Shown here piece by piece: positions 23,100 through 30,880 of a stretch of 47,673 nt of DNA. How positions within the stretch are numbered: the stretch's first letter is position 1; every line of letters starts with the position of its first letter. A model generated the notes under the pieces. It had not been told where the DNA came from, did not search any database, and saw only the letters and a list, made by a program, of their open reading frames with translations. The stretch is from the NCBI GenBank assembly GCA_900696665.1, contig CAADGY010000170.1:1-47673 (forward strand), read 5' to 3'. The position numbers and the translations under genes were made by a program. This DNA is from an uncultured Acidobacteriota bacterium (GTDB lineage Bacteria; Acidobacteriota; Terriglobia; Bryobacterales; Bryobacteraceae).

Positions 23100-24776
23100 T
23101 CATTTGCCGGACTTGCGAGTGTAGATCACCCGTCCGTCGAAGACCGTCATCGCGACGCGGACCTCACGGAGCTGGGCAGGAGACAGCGTGAGAATGTCGT
23201 CCGTGAGCACGGCCATGTCGGCCAGTTTGCCCGGTTCTATGGAACCCTTCTGCTTTTCCTCGAAGCTCGCGTAGGCCGAACCCATCGTGTAGGCGCGAAC
23301 CGCTTCAGCTACGGTGATTTTCTCTTCGGGAATCCATCCATCCTGCTTCTTGCCATCCAGCGGGATGCGGGTCACCGCCGCGTAAATGCCCATGAGTGGA
23401 TCCATGGGTGCTACGTACCAATCTGACCCAAACGCCAGCACCGCGCCGTTGTCCAGCAGCGAACGGAACGCGTAGGAGCCTTTTGCCCGCTCGGGCCCAA
23501 TACGGTTCTCTGCCCACCGGCCATCATCGATCAGGTGGTAAGGCTGCATGGAAGCGATGACGCCCGCTTGTCCGAACCGCTTCATATCCTGTTTGCGTAG
23601 GTGTTGCGCATGTTCGATCCTAAAGCGGCGATCGCGAGCGCCGTTCCTTTTTGCCACGCTCGCGAACAGGTCGAGCACCATGGAGTTGGCCTTGTCCCCG
23701 ATCGCGTGCACCGCGATCTGCAAGCCCGCGGCATCGGCTCCGGAAATGTTATCGAGCATCTTCGACGGCGGAATCATTTCATCAGCCGCTAAACCCGAGG
23801 TTGCCGGTGCGTCCAGGTACGGCTCGAAAAACAACGCCGTGGTGGATCCCAGCGATCCATCGGAGAAGCCTTTCAAACCTCCGATCCTGAGTTTGTCGCC
23901 TCCAAATGCGGCACGGATGCCAGCATTTGCCAGGTGCTGCCAATTAGGCAGAGGCTGATGGCCGTAAACGCGCACCGTCAACTCGTCCGATGCCAGCAGT
24001 TCCTGGTAGGCCTTGAGGATTTCGGGTGAAGCAGACATGTCCTGAACACTCGTGACGCCGTTTTCAGCCGCATAGCGCGTGGCGGCGCGAATGGCGTTCA
24101 GCACATCTTCACGGCTGGGAGGAGGCATCAGCCGGTATACCGCTCCCATCGCGGCGTCTTTTAGAACACCGGTAGGTTCTCCGGCGTCGTCGCGAACGAT
24201 GCCGCCACCGGCGGGGTCGGGCGTGTTTCTGTCGATGCCGGCCATCTTCAGCGCCACGGAATTCGCCAGCCCCATATGCCCGTCTAAACGGTTCACGAAC
24301 ACGGGATGATCCGGTGTTACAGCGTCAATCAATTGCCGCGAGGGTAGGTGGGGCGGTGTCCAGCTTTCGTGATCCCAGTCGCCGCCGGTGATCCATTTCC
24401 CAGGTTCCAGCTTTGCGGCGAAAGCGGCAATGCGCTCACGGAATTCGGCTTTGCTCGATGCCGTCCGCAGTTGCACGCCGGTGAGGTGCGTGCCTCCGGT
24501 ATAGAAATGCACATGCGCGTCGTTGAAGCCTGGCACAACACGGCGGCCTGCAAGGTCGATCGTTTTCGTTTTCGCCCCCGACCATTGGCGAATCTCGGCA
24601 TTGGATCCCACCGCGAGAATACGTCCGCCGCCGCAGGCCACGGCTTCTGCTTCGGGCTGAGCCGGATTAACAGTCCAGATCCTGCCATTCAGCAGGATGA
24701 GATCGGCCTCGCGTTGTGCTTCCACCGCGTTTGTCAAAAGAAGTGTTATCAGCGTGACCACCGCAATGCGCCGCAT
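23100..24776 (-). CDS. Exported YtcJ-type amidohydrolase (amidohydrolase family 3)
   Basis: A 558-aa protein with a signal peptide ([21 protein letters not shown]). The N-terminal composite beta domain contains [13 protein letters not shown]. The metal motif HVH is in [12 protein letters not shown] (about residue 90), later His residues are in [11 protein letters not shown] and RIEHAQHL, and the last Asp is in [14 protein letters not shown]. This order matches the NfdA/YtcJ group (D-aminoacylase/urease superfamily), which hydrolyses N-acyl or formamide bonds; most exported members have no known substrate. It begins 2 bases after the uvrC stop and so is probably co-transcribed with it. Confidence 0.86.
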   Translation of the reverse strand: MRRIAVVTLITLLLTNAVEAQREADLILLNGRIWTVNPAQPEAEAVACGGGRILAVGSNAEIRQWSGAKTKTIDLAGRRVVPGFNDAHVHFYTGGTHLTGVQLRTASSKAEFRERIAAFAAKLEPGKWITGGDWDHESWTPPHLPSRQLIDAVTPDHPVFVNRLDGHMGLANSVALKMAGIDRNTPDPAGGGIVRDDAGEPTGVLKDAAMGAVYRLMPPPSREDVLNAIRAATRYAAENGVTSVQDMSASPEILKAYQELLASDELTVRVYGHQPLPNWQHLANAGIRAAFGGDKLRIGGLKGFSDGSLGSTTALFFEPYLDAPATSGLAADEMIPPSKMLDNISGADAAGLQIAVHAIGDKANSMVLDLFASVAKRNGARDRRFRIEHAQHLRKQDMKRFGQAGVIASMQPYHLIDDGRWAENRIGPERAKGSYAFRSLLDNGAVLAFGSDWYVAPMDPLMGIYAAVTRIPLDGKKQDGWIPEEKITVAEAVRAYTMGSAYASFEEKQKGSIEPGKLADMAVLTDDILTLSPAQLREVRVAMTVFDGRVIYTRKSGK

Positions 24777-24778
24777 GG

Positions 24779-26611
24779 TTATTGAAGAACCTTGAACTGT
24801 GTCACGTCCGATGTTACGCTCTGCGCATAGTAAGCGGTGATGCGGCGCGCGGCCGTGCGTCCTACCACGGAGCGCAACTCATGTTCGGTGGCTTGCCGGA
24901 CGCGTTCGGTGCTGCCGAAGTGGCGCAGTAACTTGCCCATCGTGGCTGGGCCTACGCCCTTGATTTCCGCCAGCTCCGAGGTAAGCCGCGCTGCGTTGCG
25001 GCGTGTGCGATGAAACGTAACCGCGAAACGGTGCGCCTCGTCGCGGATAGATTGCACCAGGTGCAGCACCGGTGAGAACCGGTCCAGCTTGACGGGCTCA
25101 TGTTCTTGCCCGAACACGTAGATGATCTCTTCGCGTTTTGCGATGGCGGCCAGCGGCTGATTGATGATGCCGATGGCTTCAAGCGCCTCCGCGGCGGCAT
25201 GCAGTTGTCCCAACCCTCCGTCGATGAGCACCAAATCCGGCATAGGCTGATCATTTTCTTTCAACCGCGTGTAGCGCCGCGTCACCACCTCGCGCATGGA
25301 GGCAAAATCGTCGTTGCCGATAACGCTGCGTATGATGAATTTTCGATAGCCGGATTTCTTCATACGGCCGTCCTCCCACACCACCATGCTGGCTACTTTA
25401 TCCGTACCTTGTATGTGGGAGATGTCGAAGCACTCGATCCGCTTTGGAGCGCGGGGCAGATTCAGCGCCTCCTCGAGCGCCCCCTGAATCGCCTTGGACG
25501 AAGGCTTCAGCACACGGAAGCGCTGATCGAAACTGCTCTTGGCGTTCGTCTCCACCAGGCCGAGCATCGCCTTTTTGCGGCCCCGCTGTGGCGTGTGGAT
25601 CTCCACCCGCCGTCCACGTTTTTCGGAAAGGATCTCTTCCAGCAGTTCTCGGTCTTCGAACTCCACCGGTACGTGGATCAGTCCCGGAACATATTGCTGG
25701 TCGAGATACACCTGTTTGAGCAAAGCGGAAAAAAACTCCGGCGGGTCGAAATCGCTTTGATCTTCCCAGAAGAATTCCCGCCGGTCTACCGTGCGTCCAT
25801 TGCGAAGGTGAAAGAGGTTGACGGCAACCAGCGGCGGCTCGGCATAGAAGGCGTATATATCGATATCCTCGCCTTCCGCCGCGGCCATCTTCTGCTTCTG
25901 TTCCATTTCCTCGACGGTCGCGATGAGGTCGCGGAGCGAGGCTGCCTCTTCAAAACGCATAGCTCCCGCGGCTGCCTCCATGCGTTTGCGCAACTCTCTG
26001 GTGAGGTCGCGGTGACGGCCTTCGAGAAAGAGGCGCACGTTTCGAACGGCTTCTGCGTACTCCTCGGCGGTCGTCAGCCCCTCGACACAGGGTCCGAGAC
26101 AGCGGTGGATATGATATTCCAGGCACGGGTGCGTATGGCGGCGGCCCAGGTCCACGCTGCACGAAGGCACTTTGAAGTGCCGGTTGATGAAGTGCACCAG
26201 GCGGTGAGCCAGATTGCCTGGAAAATAGGGACCGAAATAGCTGGAGCCGTCTTTCTTCAGCCTGCGCGTGACGTACACTCGCGGGAATTTTTCATTCGTC
26301 AGCTTGATATACGGGTAGGTCTTGTCATCCCGCAGCAGGATGTTGAAACGAGGCTTCCACTGCTTGATCAGGTTGTTCTCGAGCGCGAGAGCCTCTTTTT
26401 CGTTGTCGACCAGTATGTAGTCGATGTCTGTCGCTTCGCTTAGCAGGCTCCCCGTCTTGATGTCGCCAAGTTTGTCCTCGGAGAAATAGCTTCGGACCCT
26501 GTGCCGCAGGCTTTTTGCCTTGCCCACGTACAGAACGGTACCGTGGCTGTCTTTGTAGAGATAAACTCCCGGAAGCAACGGTAAAGAGCCCGCTTTTTCT
26601 CGGAGATCCAT
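24779..26611 (-). CDS. uvrC: Excinuclease ABC subunit C
   Basis: A 610-aa protein, the normal size. ATG 26611 starts directly before the GIY-YIG nuclease domain ([20 protein letters not shown], residues about 11-90); a longer frame to 26728 is rejected because it runs through the neighbouring gene. A cysteine set is at [15 protein letters not shown], a UVR motif at about 200-235 ([19 protein letters not shown]), an RNase H-like endonuclease domain at about 375-520 ([23 protein letters not shown]), and tandem helix-hairpin-helix motifs at the end ([18 protein letters not shown]). UvrC makes both incisions in nucleotide excision repair with UvrA and UvrB. Its ATG overlaps the opposite-strand ATG at 26610. 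Confidence 0.96.
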   Translation of the reverse strand: MDLREKAGSLPLLPGVYLYKDSHGTVLYVGKAKSLRHRVRSYFSEDKLGDIKTGSLLSEATDIDYILVDNEKEALALENNLIKQWKPRFNILLRDDKTYPYIKLTNEKFPRVYVTRRLKKDGSSYFGPYFPGNLAHRLVHFINRHFKVPSCSVDLGRRHTHPCLEYHIHRCLGPCVEGLTTAEEYAEAVRNVRLFLEGRHRDLTRELRKRMEAAAGAMRFEEAASLRDLIATVEEMEQKQKMAAAEGEDIDIYAFYAEPPLVAVNLFHLRNGRTVDRREFFWEDQSDFDPPEFFSALLKQVYLDQQYVPGLIHVPVEFEDRELLEEILSEKRGRRVEIHTPQRGRKKAMLGLVETNAKSSFDQRFRVLKPSSKAIQGALEEALNLPRAPKRIECFDISHIQGTDKVASMVVWEDGRMKKSGYRKFIIRSVIGNDDFASMREVVTRRYTRLKENDQPMPDLVLIDGGLGQLHAAAEALEAIGIINQPLAAIAKREEIIYVFGQEHEPVKLDRFSPVLHLVQSIRDEAHRFAVTFHRTRRNAARLTSELAEIKGVGPATMGKLLRHFGSTERVRQATEHELRSVVGRTAARRITAYYAQSVTSDVTQFKVLQ

Positions 26612-26630
26612 GAGGGGATATACTCTAATT

Positions 26631-27059
26631 GTGACACGCAGGTGGGCTTTCGTGTTGCTTCTGGGCTCTCTTGGCAGTGGCGTTACGGCCGCGCAGAGCA
26701 GTTCGGAACAATCCAAAGAGAACGTCAAAACCCAGGAGCCGCCCGAAGAGGATGTCTCCTACGCTCCGAAAGAATACTCTTTCAATCCGCTGCAAGCTGA
26801 GAAAGAGCTAAAGGTGGGCAATTTCTACTTTAAGAAGGGAAATTACAAGGCAGCCTCGTTGCGATTTGTGGAAGCGACCAGGTGGAATCCCGGTTTTGCC
26901 GAGGCATTCCATCGGCTCGGTGAGGCCCGTGACCGGCTGAAAGACGACGAAGGCGCTCGGCAGGCCTACAAGAAATTCATCGAACTGGCGCCCGATGACA
27001 AGGAGGCCGATTCCGTACGCAAGCGTCTGGAGCAGCTTGCGCGCGCGTCCGCAAAGTAA
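26631..27059 (+). CDS. Small exported TPR protein
   Basis: A 142-aa protein. GTG 26631 gives a compact signal peptide (MTRRWAFVLLLGSLGSGVTAAQ). An ATG at 26610 also exists in frame but would overlap the uvrC start codon and lengthen the basic leader. After a Ser/Glu-rich linker (about residues 25-45), two tetratricopeptide-like repeats occur (VGNFYFKKGNYKAASLRFVE, then PGFAEAFHRLGEARDRL and EGARQAYKKFIELAPDD). Small exported TPR proteins usually act as periplasmic scaffolds; some are outer-membrane assembly lipoproteins of the BamD kind, but no lipobox is seen. It is convergent with the P-loop gene, 3 bases apart. Confidence 0.75.
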   Translation: MTRRWAFVLLLGSLGSGVTAAQSSSEQSKENVKTQEPPEEDVSYAPKEYSFNPLQAEKELKVGNFYFKKGNYKAASLRFVEATRWNPGFAEAFHRLGEARDRLKDDEGARQAYKKFIELAPDDKEADSVRKRLEQLARASAK

Positions 27060-27062
27060 GCG

Positions 27063-27674
27063 TCAGTGCGCCGTCAGGCGTTGCCTGACAAAATCGGCGA
27101 GCTCCAGCGGGACGTAGTCAGGCGGAATTACCCGGAAACGCGGCTTTCCGTCCAACCATTTGTGCGGAACGTCCGGCCAGGGTGGGGGAGGCGGCCCGGC
27201 GCCGCGTTGAATTTCGACGAAAGCATCGGCGCGGTCCATGTATAACCAACTCGACTCCTTCCTGTCGGCAATGGTGTAATCCGCCACCACGATGTACAGG
27301 TCCGGACGCAGAAACTGCAGCACGCTGTTCGACTCGATAATGGTGTTCGGGCTTGATTCGATAATCTTGCGCAAGCTCGGTATGGCATGCCCGAGCTGGG
27401 CAGAGGGAGTTCGCAACCAGTAGGCCCGCTTCGCGCCCGCCGCGAGGAAGCGCCCGCTGTCCGTTCCTCCTGGCTGCTTCTCTTCGTCCAGCGCAAAAGG
27501 GTGTGAGTATTCGACGGCGCAATCACAGGGAGTGCCCGCCGGGGAACAGATGCCATGACCGTGCTGCGTGATCTTCACGGCAGTCCAATGGACTTCGGGC
27601 AGGGCGGCGATGATACCTGCAGCTACAGAAGTTTTCCCGATGTTCCTGCTGTGACCGCCCACCACCACCAGCAT
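27063..27674 (-). CDS. P-loop NTPase, MobB-like, with cysteine cluster
   Basis: A 203-aa protein. The N-terminus is a Walker A loop (GGHSRNIGKTS, Lys14), similar to MobB and related SIMIBI GTPases. Then come three close cysteines (Cys43, Cys50, Cys52) in ICSPAGTPCDCAVE, a TDSGRFLAAGA segment, strands PNTIIESNSVLQF and LYIVVADY (likely the Walker B-like region), and a proline-rich stretch (GAGPPPPPWPDVP) before the end. MobB proteins are usually about 160-170 aa. The cysteine cluster suggests a metal or iron-sulfur site. The ATG overlaps the lpxD stop by one base (TAATG), so it is co-translated with lpxD. No molybdenum-cofactor gene is nearby, so a molybdenum role is doubtful. Confidence 0.7.
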   Translation of the reverse strand: MLVVVGGHSRNIGKTSVAAGIIAALPEVHWTAVKITQHGHGICSPAGTPCDCAVEYSHPFALDEEKQPGGTDSGRFLAAGAKRAYWLRTPSAQLGHAIPSLRKIIESSPNTIIESNSVLQFLRPDLYIVVADYTIADRKESSWLYMDRADAFVEIQRGAGPPPPPWPDVPHKWLDGKPRFRVIPPDYVPLELADFVRQRLTAH

Positions 27675-28696
27675 TACTTGCCTTCCAGGGCTTCGAGCCG
27701 GTTGCGCAGTTCGGCAAACTCACGGCGCATTTCTGGTAGCCGGGACAGACTTGCCAGTTGCTCCAGGTGTTCGCGCAGAGGACGCGCTGGGGTGCCCCAG
27801 ACCACCTGCCCGCCGCGGACAATTTTCGAGGTGAGAATCCCACAACCCGAGCCGAGCACGGCACCGGACTCGATACGAGCTTTGTCGCCGATGCCTACCT
27901 GCCCGCCGACGACGACATAGTCCCCCACCACCACGCCACCGGAAAACCCCGTTTGCGCGGCGACGACAACGCTCGATCCGATACGGCAATTGTGGGCCAC
28001 GTGCACCATGTTGTCGAGCTTGGTGCCATCTCCGATGGAAGTGACGCCGAGCGCCGCGCGGTCCACGCAACTGTTTGCGCCGATTTCAACGTCGTCGCCG
28101 ATTCGGACCGTGCCTACTTGGGGAAACTTCTCGTATCTTGCTCCCACTCTGGCGAATCCGAAGCCATCCGCGCCAATGACGCAACCGGAATGCAACATGG
28201 CCCTGTCGCCGATCTCGACGTCGTCATAGATTGTCACGTTGGCATAGAGAATGCACGACGTACCCAGCTTCACGCCATTTCCGATGGCGCAACCCGCACC
28301 GACGACGCTGCCCGCTCCTATGCTGGAGCCACTTCCGATGGAGGCATGCGGTCCGACGGCTACATCCTCGCCCAATGTTGCATCCTCCGCAATCACCGCC
28401 GTAGGGTGAATGCCGGGCTGTACCGGCCGTGTAGGACGGAACCTGCGAACGGCGTGCGCGAAGGCCGCACGAGGATCGGCCGACCGGATCACCGTCCTGT
28501 CCGATGCGGGAAAATCCAGCGGGACGATCAGGCAACCGGCCTCCGACTCGAACGCCGCTTGCGCAGCCTTCCGGTTGGCGACGAAAGCCAGGTCGCCCGG
28601 ACCGGCATCTTCGACAGCCGCAACGTCCGCAATCTCCTTATCGCCGTCACCTTCAAATACCGACACGAGCCATTCCGCCAATTCCCGAACTCGCAA
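27674..28696 (-). CDS. lpxD: UDP-3-O-(3-hydroxyacyl)glucosamine N-acyltransferase
   Basis: A 340-aa protein, the usual LpxD size. The start is TTG 28696, fixed by AAGGAGGA 4 bases before it; the longer frame to 28792 is rejected. The N-terminal uridine-binding domain (about residues 1-100) contains VAAVEDAGPGDLAFVANRK. A left-handed beta-helix of hexapeptide repeats follows (about 105-290; IHPTAVIAEDATLGEDVAVG and so on), with the active-site His in HVAHNCRIG, and a C-terminal helix ends the protein. LpxD performs the third step of lipid A synthesis in the cytoplasm using acyl-ACP. It overlaps the P-loop gene by one base and is divergent from lpxA. Confidence 0.94.
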   Translation of the reverse strand: MRVRELAEWLVSVFEGDGDKEIADVAAVEDAGPGDLAFVANRKAAQAAFESEAGCLIVPLDFPASDRTVIRSADPRAAFAHAVRRFRPTRPVQPGIHPTAVIAEDATLGEDVAVGPHASIGSGSSIGAGSVVGAGCAIGNGVKLGTSCILYANVTIYDDVEIGDRAMLHSGCVIGADGFGFARVGARYEKFPQVGTVRIGDDVEIGANSCVDRAALGVTSIGDGTKLDNMVHVAHNCRIGSSVVVAAQTGFSGGVVVGDYVVVGGQVGIGDKARIESGAVLGSGCGILTSKIVRGGQVVWGTPARPLREHLEQLASLSRLPEMRREFAELRNRLEALEGK

Positions 28697-28748
28697 CCGT
28701 TCCTCCTTCCGCGACTTGCCCCTGAGCACGCCGCTATCATTTAAGGTT

Positions 28749-29555
28749 ATGCCTGTTGATCCCTCCGCCGCTGTGTCTCCCACCGCGCGCATTCATCCGG
28801 AAGCCTGCATCGGCCCGCAATGCGTCATCGGCGACTTTTGCGTCATTGAATCGGATGTCACCATCGCCCGCGGGTGCCGGCTGGAGCCGCATGTCTACGT
28901 GAAACGCTGGACAACGATGGGTGAGGAGAACGAGATCTCCGCGGGGACCGTGCTCGGAACCGATCCGCTCGACAAGGTGTTCACCGGCGAGCGCAGCTAT
29001 CTGCGGATTGGCAATCGCAACCGGATTCGCGAACATTACACCATCTCGCGCGGCACCAAGCCTGAGTCCTCCACGGATATCGGCGACGACAACTACATCA
29101 TGACGTCAGGGCACATCGCCCACAATGCGAAAATCGGCAGCCATACCGTCATCGCCAGTTGTGCCCTGGTGGCCGGGTACGTGGAGATCGAGGACCAGGT
29201 GTTCATTTCGGGGGGTGTGGTGATTCACCAGTTCTCCAAAATCGGACGCCTGGCGATGATCGGCGGCAATACGCGCGTGAATCTGGATGTGCCGCCGTTC
29301 TTTCTTTATTCCGATTTCAACGTCACGCCGAAAGGGCTGAACCTGGTGGGCCTGCGGCGCGCCGGTTTTCGGGCGAGCGATATCTCCCCGCTCAAACAGG
29401 CTTACCGGCTGCTTTTTGATTCGGGTCTGAAGCTTCAGGACGCGCTGGCGCGAATTGAAGCGGAATGCCCGACGGAGCACACGCTCCACCTAGTTCGATT
29501 TGTGCGATCGTCCGAACGCGGCATCTGCCGGCGGGCGCCGGTTGCCGAGGGTTAA
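28749..29555 (+). CDS. lpxA: UDP-N-acetylglucosamine O-acyltransferase
   Basis: A 268-aa protein (E. coli LpxA is 262 aa). ATG 28749 has AAGG at 28743-28746; the longer frame back to 28410 covers the lpxD gene and is rejected. Hexapeptide repeats begin at once (VSPTARIHPEACIGPQCVIG) and run to about residue 185. The catalytic His lies in TSGHIAHNAKIG, and the C-terminal helical domain has the LNLVGLRRAGF signature (NxxGLRRxGF) that marks LpxA. It adds the first 3-hydroxyacyl chain to UDP-GlcNAc. It is divergent from lpxD with 52 bases between, unlike the usual lpxD-fabZ-lpxA order. Its stop overlaps the stop of the opposite-strand DUF438 gene. Confidence 0.94.
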   Translation: MPVDPSAAVSPTARIHPEACIGPQCVIGDFCVIESDVTIARGCRLEPHVYVKRWTTMGEENEISAGTVLGTDPLDKVFTGERSYLRIGNRNRIREHYTISRGTKPESSTDIGDDNYIMTSGHIAHNAKIGSHTVIASCALVAGYVEIEDQVFISGGVVIHQFSKIGRLAMIGGNTRVNLDVPPFFLYSDFNVTPKGLNLVGLRRAGFRASDISPLKQAYRLLFDSGLKLQDALARIEAECPTEHTLHLVRFVRSSERGICRRAPVAEG

Positions 29556-30799
29556 GCTACCGCGGGCGCGGCGTCATATTCGAGCAGCCGCCGTTCGCCC
29601 TGGAGTTGCCGGATACGCGTAACGTCCTGCGTTACTTCGAGCGTTCCCGCGTACTTGCCATCCGCATCGCGCACAGCGAAGTAGCGCACATGCACAAAAC
29701 GGCCGTGGAACTCGATCCAGAACTCGGCTACGTTTTGCCGCCCTTCGCGGAAATCGGAGAGGATCTGATCCACTACGCCGACGCTCTTCGGTGGGTGGCA
29801 GTGCTGTACTTCGCGCCCAATGATGGCTTTACTTCGGGCGAAGACGCGATTCGGACCTTCGGAGAAAAACCGCACCCGGTCGTCGGCGTCGACGAACGTG
29901 AGATCCACGGGCAGAGTGGAGAAGATCAGGGTAAGCTGTTCCAGGCTCAGGTTTCCCGTCGGGAACTGGATGGCTTCTTTCGAGGGCAACTCCAGCGCAT
30001 CGGGAAGAACCGCCGATGGCGGCCTGTATCCCTGGCGCGGTTCCACCAGGCACCATCCGTACTGGGGCGAAGATGCCCAGATTTCCGCCCAATCCTCCTG
30101 AGTAAGGGTGTTGAGCGACATGGGCAGGAGGATGTTCTCCTCCTTGTAAATCATCTCTTCCACGGCGCTCAACGCGGGAGCGGCAAACTTCATCGCGATG
30201 GCTTTGGCCTCGCCGGCGCTCAGGTTCTGGCGCTGAAGTTCGGTACCCAGCCGCTTCAGCAGCCCCCGGACTTCATCGTCCTTCGCCCACATCACCTTCG
30301 ACGGCCCGATAATGCCGTGGCGCTCCAGGCGCGAGAACAGGGTATGCTCCTTGCGCTGGTAATGCTTGTCGATATCCATCAGGTCATTGAACGATTGCCG
30401 CCATTCGAACAACAATTCATCCGGCACGGCATCCTCCGGCATCGAGCCGATCTTCGCCATCACCGACCGCATCCGCGCCACCGTTTCCGTTAAGGCTGCG
30501 TTTTCGCGGCGGAAGGTATCTACCGGATGGCCCGGCGCCGGAGGTGAAGCCGGGAGATGCACCAGCACATCGCGCGTCACCTGGGAATGCAGATCACACA
30601 TCGATTGGATTTCCTCGACCGGCATGCCTTCCGCCATGAGTTCCTGCTCCATGGCAACCATCTCGGCATGATCGGTTTCCCGCACCATTTGCCGGAGTTG
30701 CTCCCGGACCAACTCCGGCGAATGACCGGCATGCAGGTGCTTGATGATGTCCTTCAGTGTCCGGATACGGCGGGCTCGATTATCGATGACTTCGCTCAC
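29552..30799 (-). CDS. DUF438/hemerythrin-like/PAS domain protein
   Basis: A 415-aa protein. GTG 30799 is chosen because AAAGG lies 8 bases upstream; the GTG at 30808 would sit on top of that site. Order of domains: DUF438 (about residues 1-75; TLKDIIKHLHAG, LMAEGMPVEEIQSMCDLH), a hemerythrin-like helical bundle (about 95-235) with candidate iron ligands in HYQRKEHTLFSRLERHG and EEMIYKEENILLP, then a PAS domain (about 285-400; VDLTFVDADDRVRFFSE, GREVQHCHPPKSVGVVDQIL). The final Cys-His segment is typical of this family. Such proteins are thought to sense oxygen, nitric oxide or redox state; no output domain is present. Confidence 0.88.
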   Translation of the reverse strand: MSEVIDNRARRIRTLKDIIKHLHAGHSPELVREQLRQMVRETDHAEMVAMEQELMAEGMPVEEIQSMCDLHSQVTRDVLVHLPASPPAPGHPVDTFRRENAALTETVARMRSVMAKIGSMPEDAVPDELLFEWRQSFNDLMDIDKHYQRKEHTLFSRLERHGIIGPSKVMWAKDDEVRGLLKRLGTELQRQNLSAGEAKAIAMKFAAPALSAVEEMIYKEENILLPMSLNTLTQEDWAEIWASSPQYGWCLVEPRQGYRPPSAVLPDALELPSKEAIQFPTGNLSLEQLTLIFSTLPVDLTFVDADDRVRFFSEGPNRVFARSKAIIGREVQHCHPPKSVGVVDQILSDFREGRQNVAEFWIEFHGRFVHVRYFAVRDADGKYAGTLEVTQDVTRIRQLQGERRLLEYDAAPAVA

Positions 30800-30880
30800 T
30801 CTGATCACCTTTCGTGTTCAGAGTAACAGGTCCTGTTTGCCTGAAACTATGACTTCAGTCACACTGCTCCCGCGCGATGG

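Noticed and set aside
25100-26443. 447-aa plus-strand frame
   Set aside because: Antisense to uvrC, which has all expected domains; the long frame is a GC-bias artefact.
27063-27674. Naming the P-loop gene mobB
   Set aside because: The Walker A loop is similar, but the cysteine cluster, greater length, coupling to lpxD and lack of molybdenum genes make the name unsafe.
27758-28744. 328-aa plus-strand frame
   Set aside because: Antisense to the repetitive hexapeptide region of lpxD.
29465-30493. 342-aa plus-strand frame
   Set aside because: Antisense to the DUF438/hemerythrin/PAS gene.
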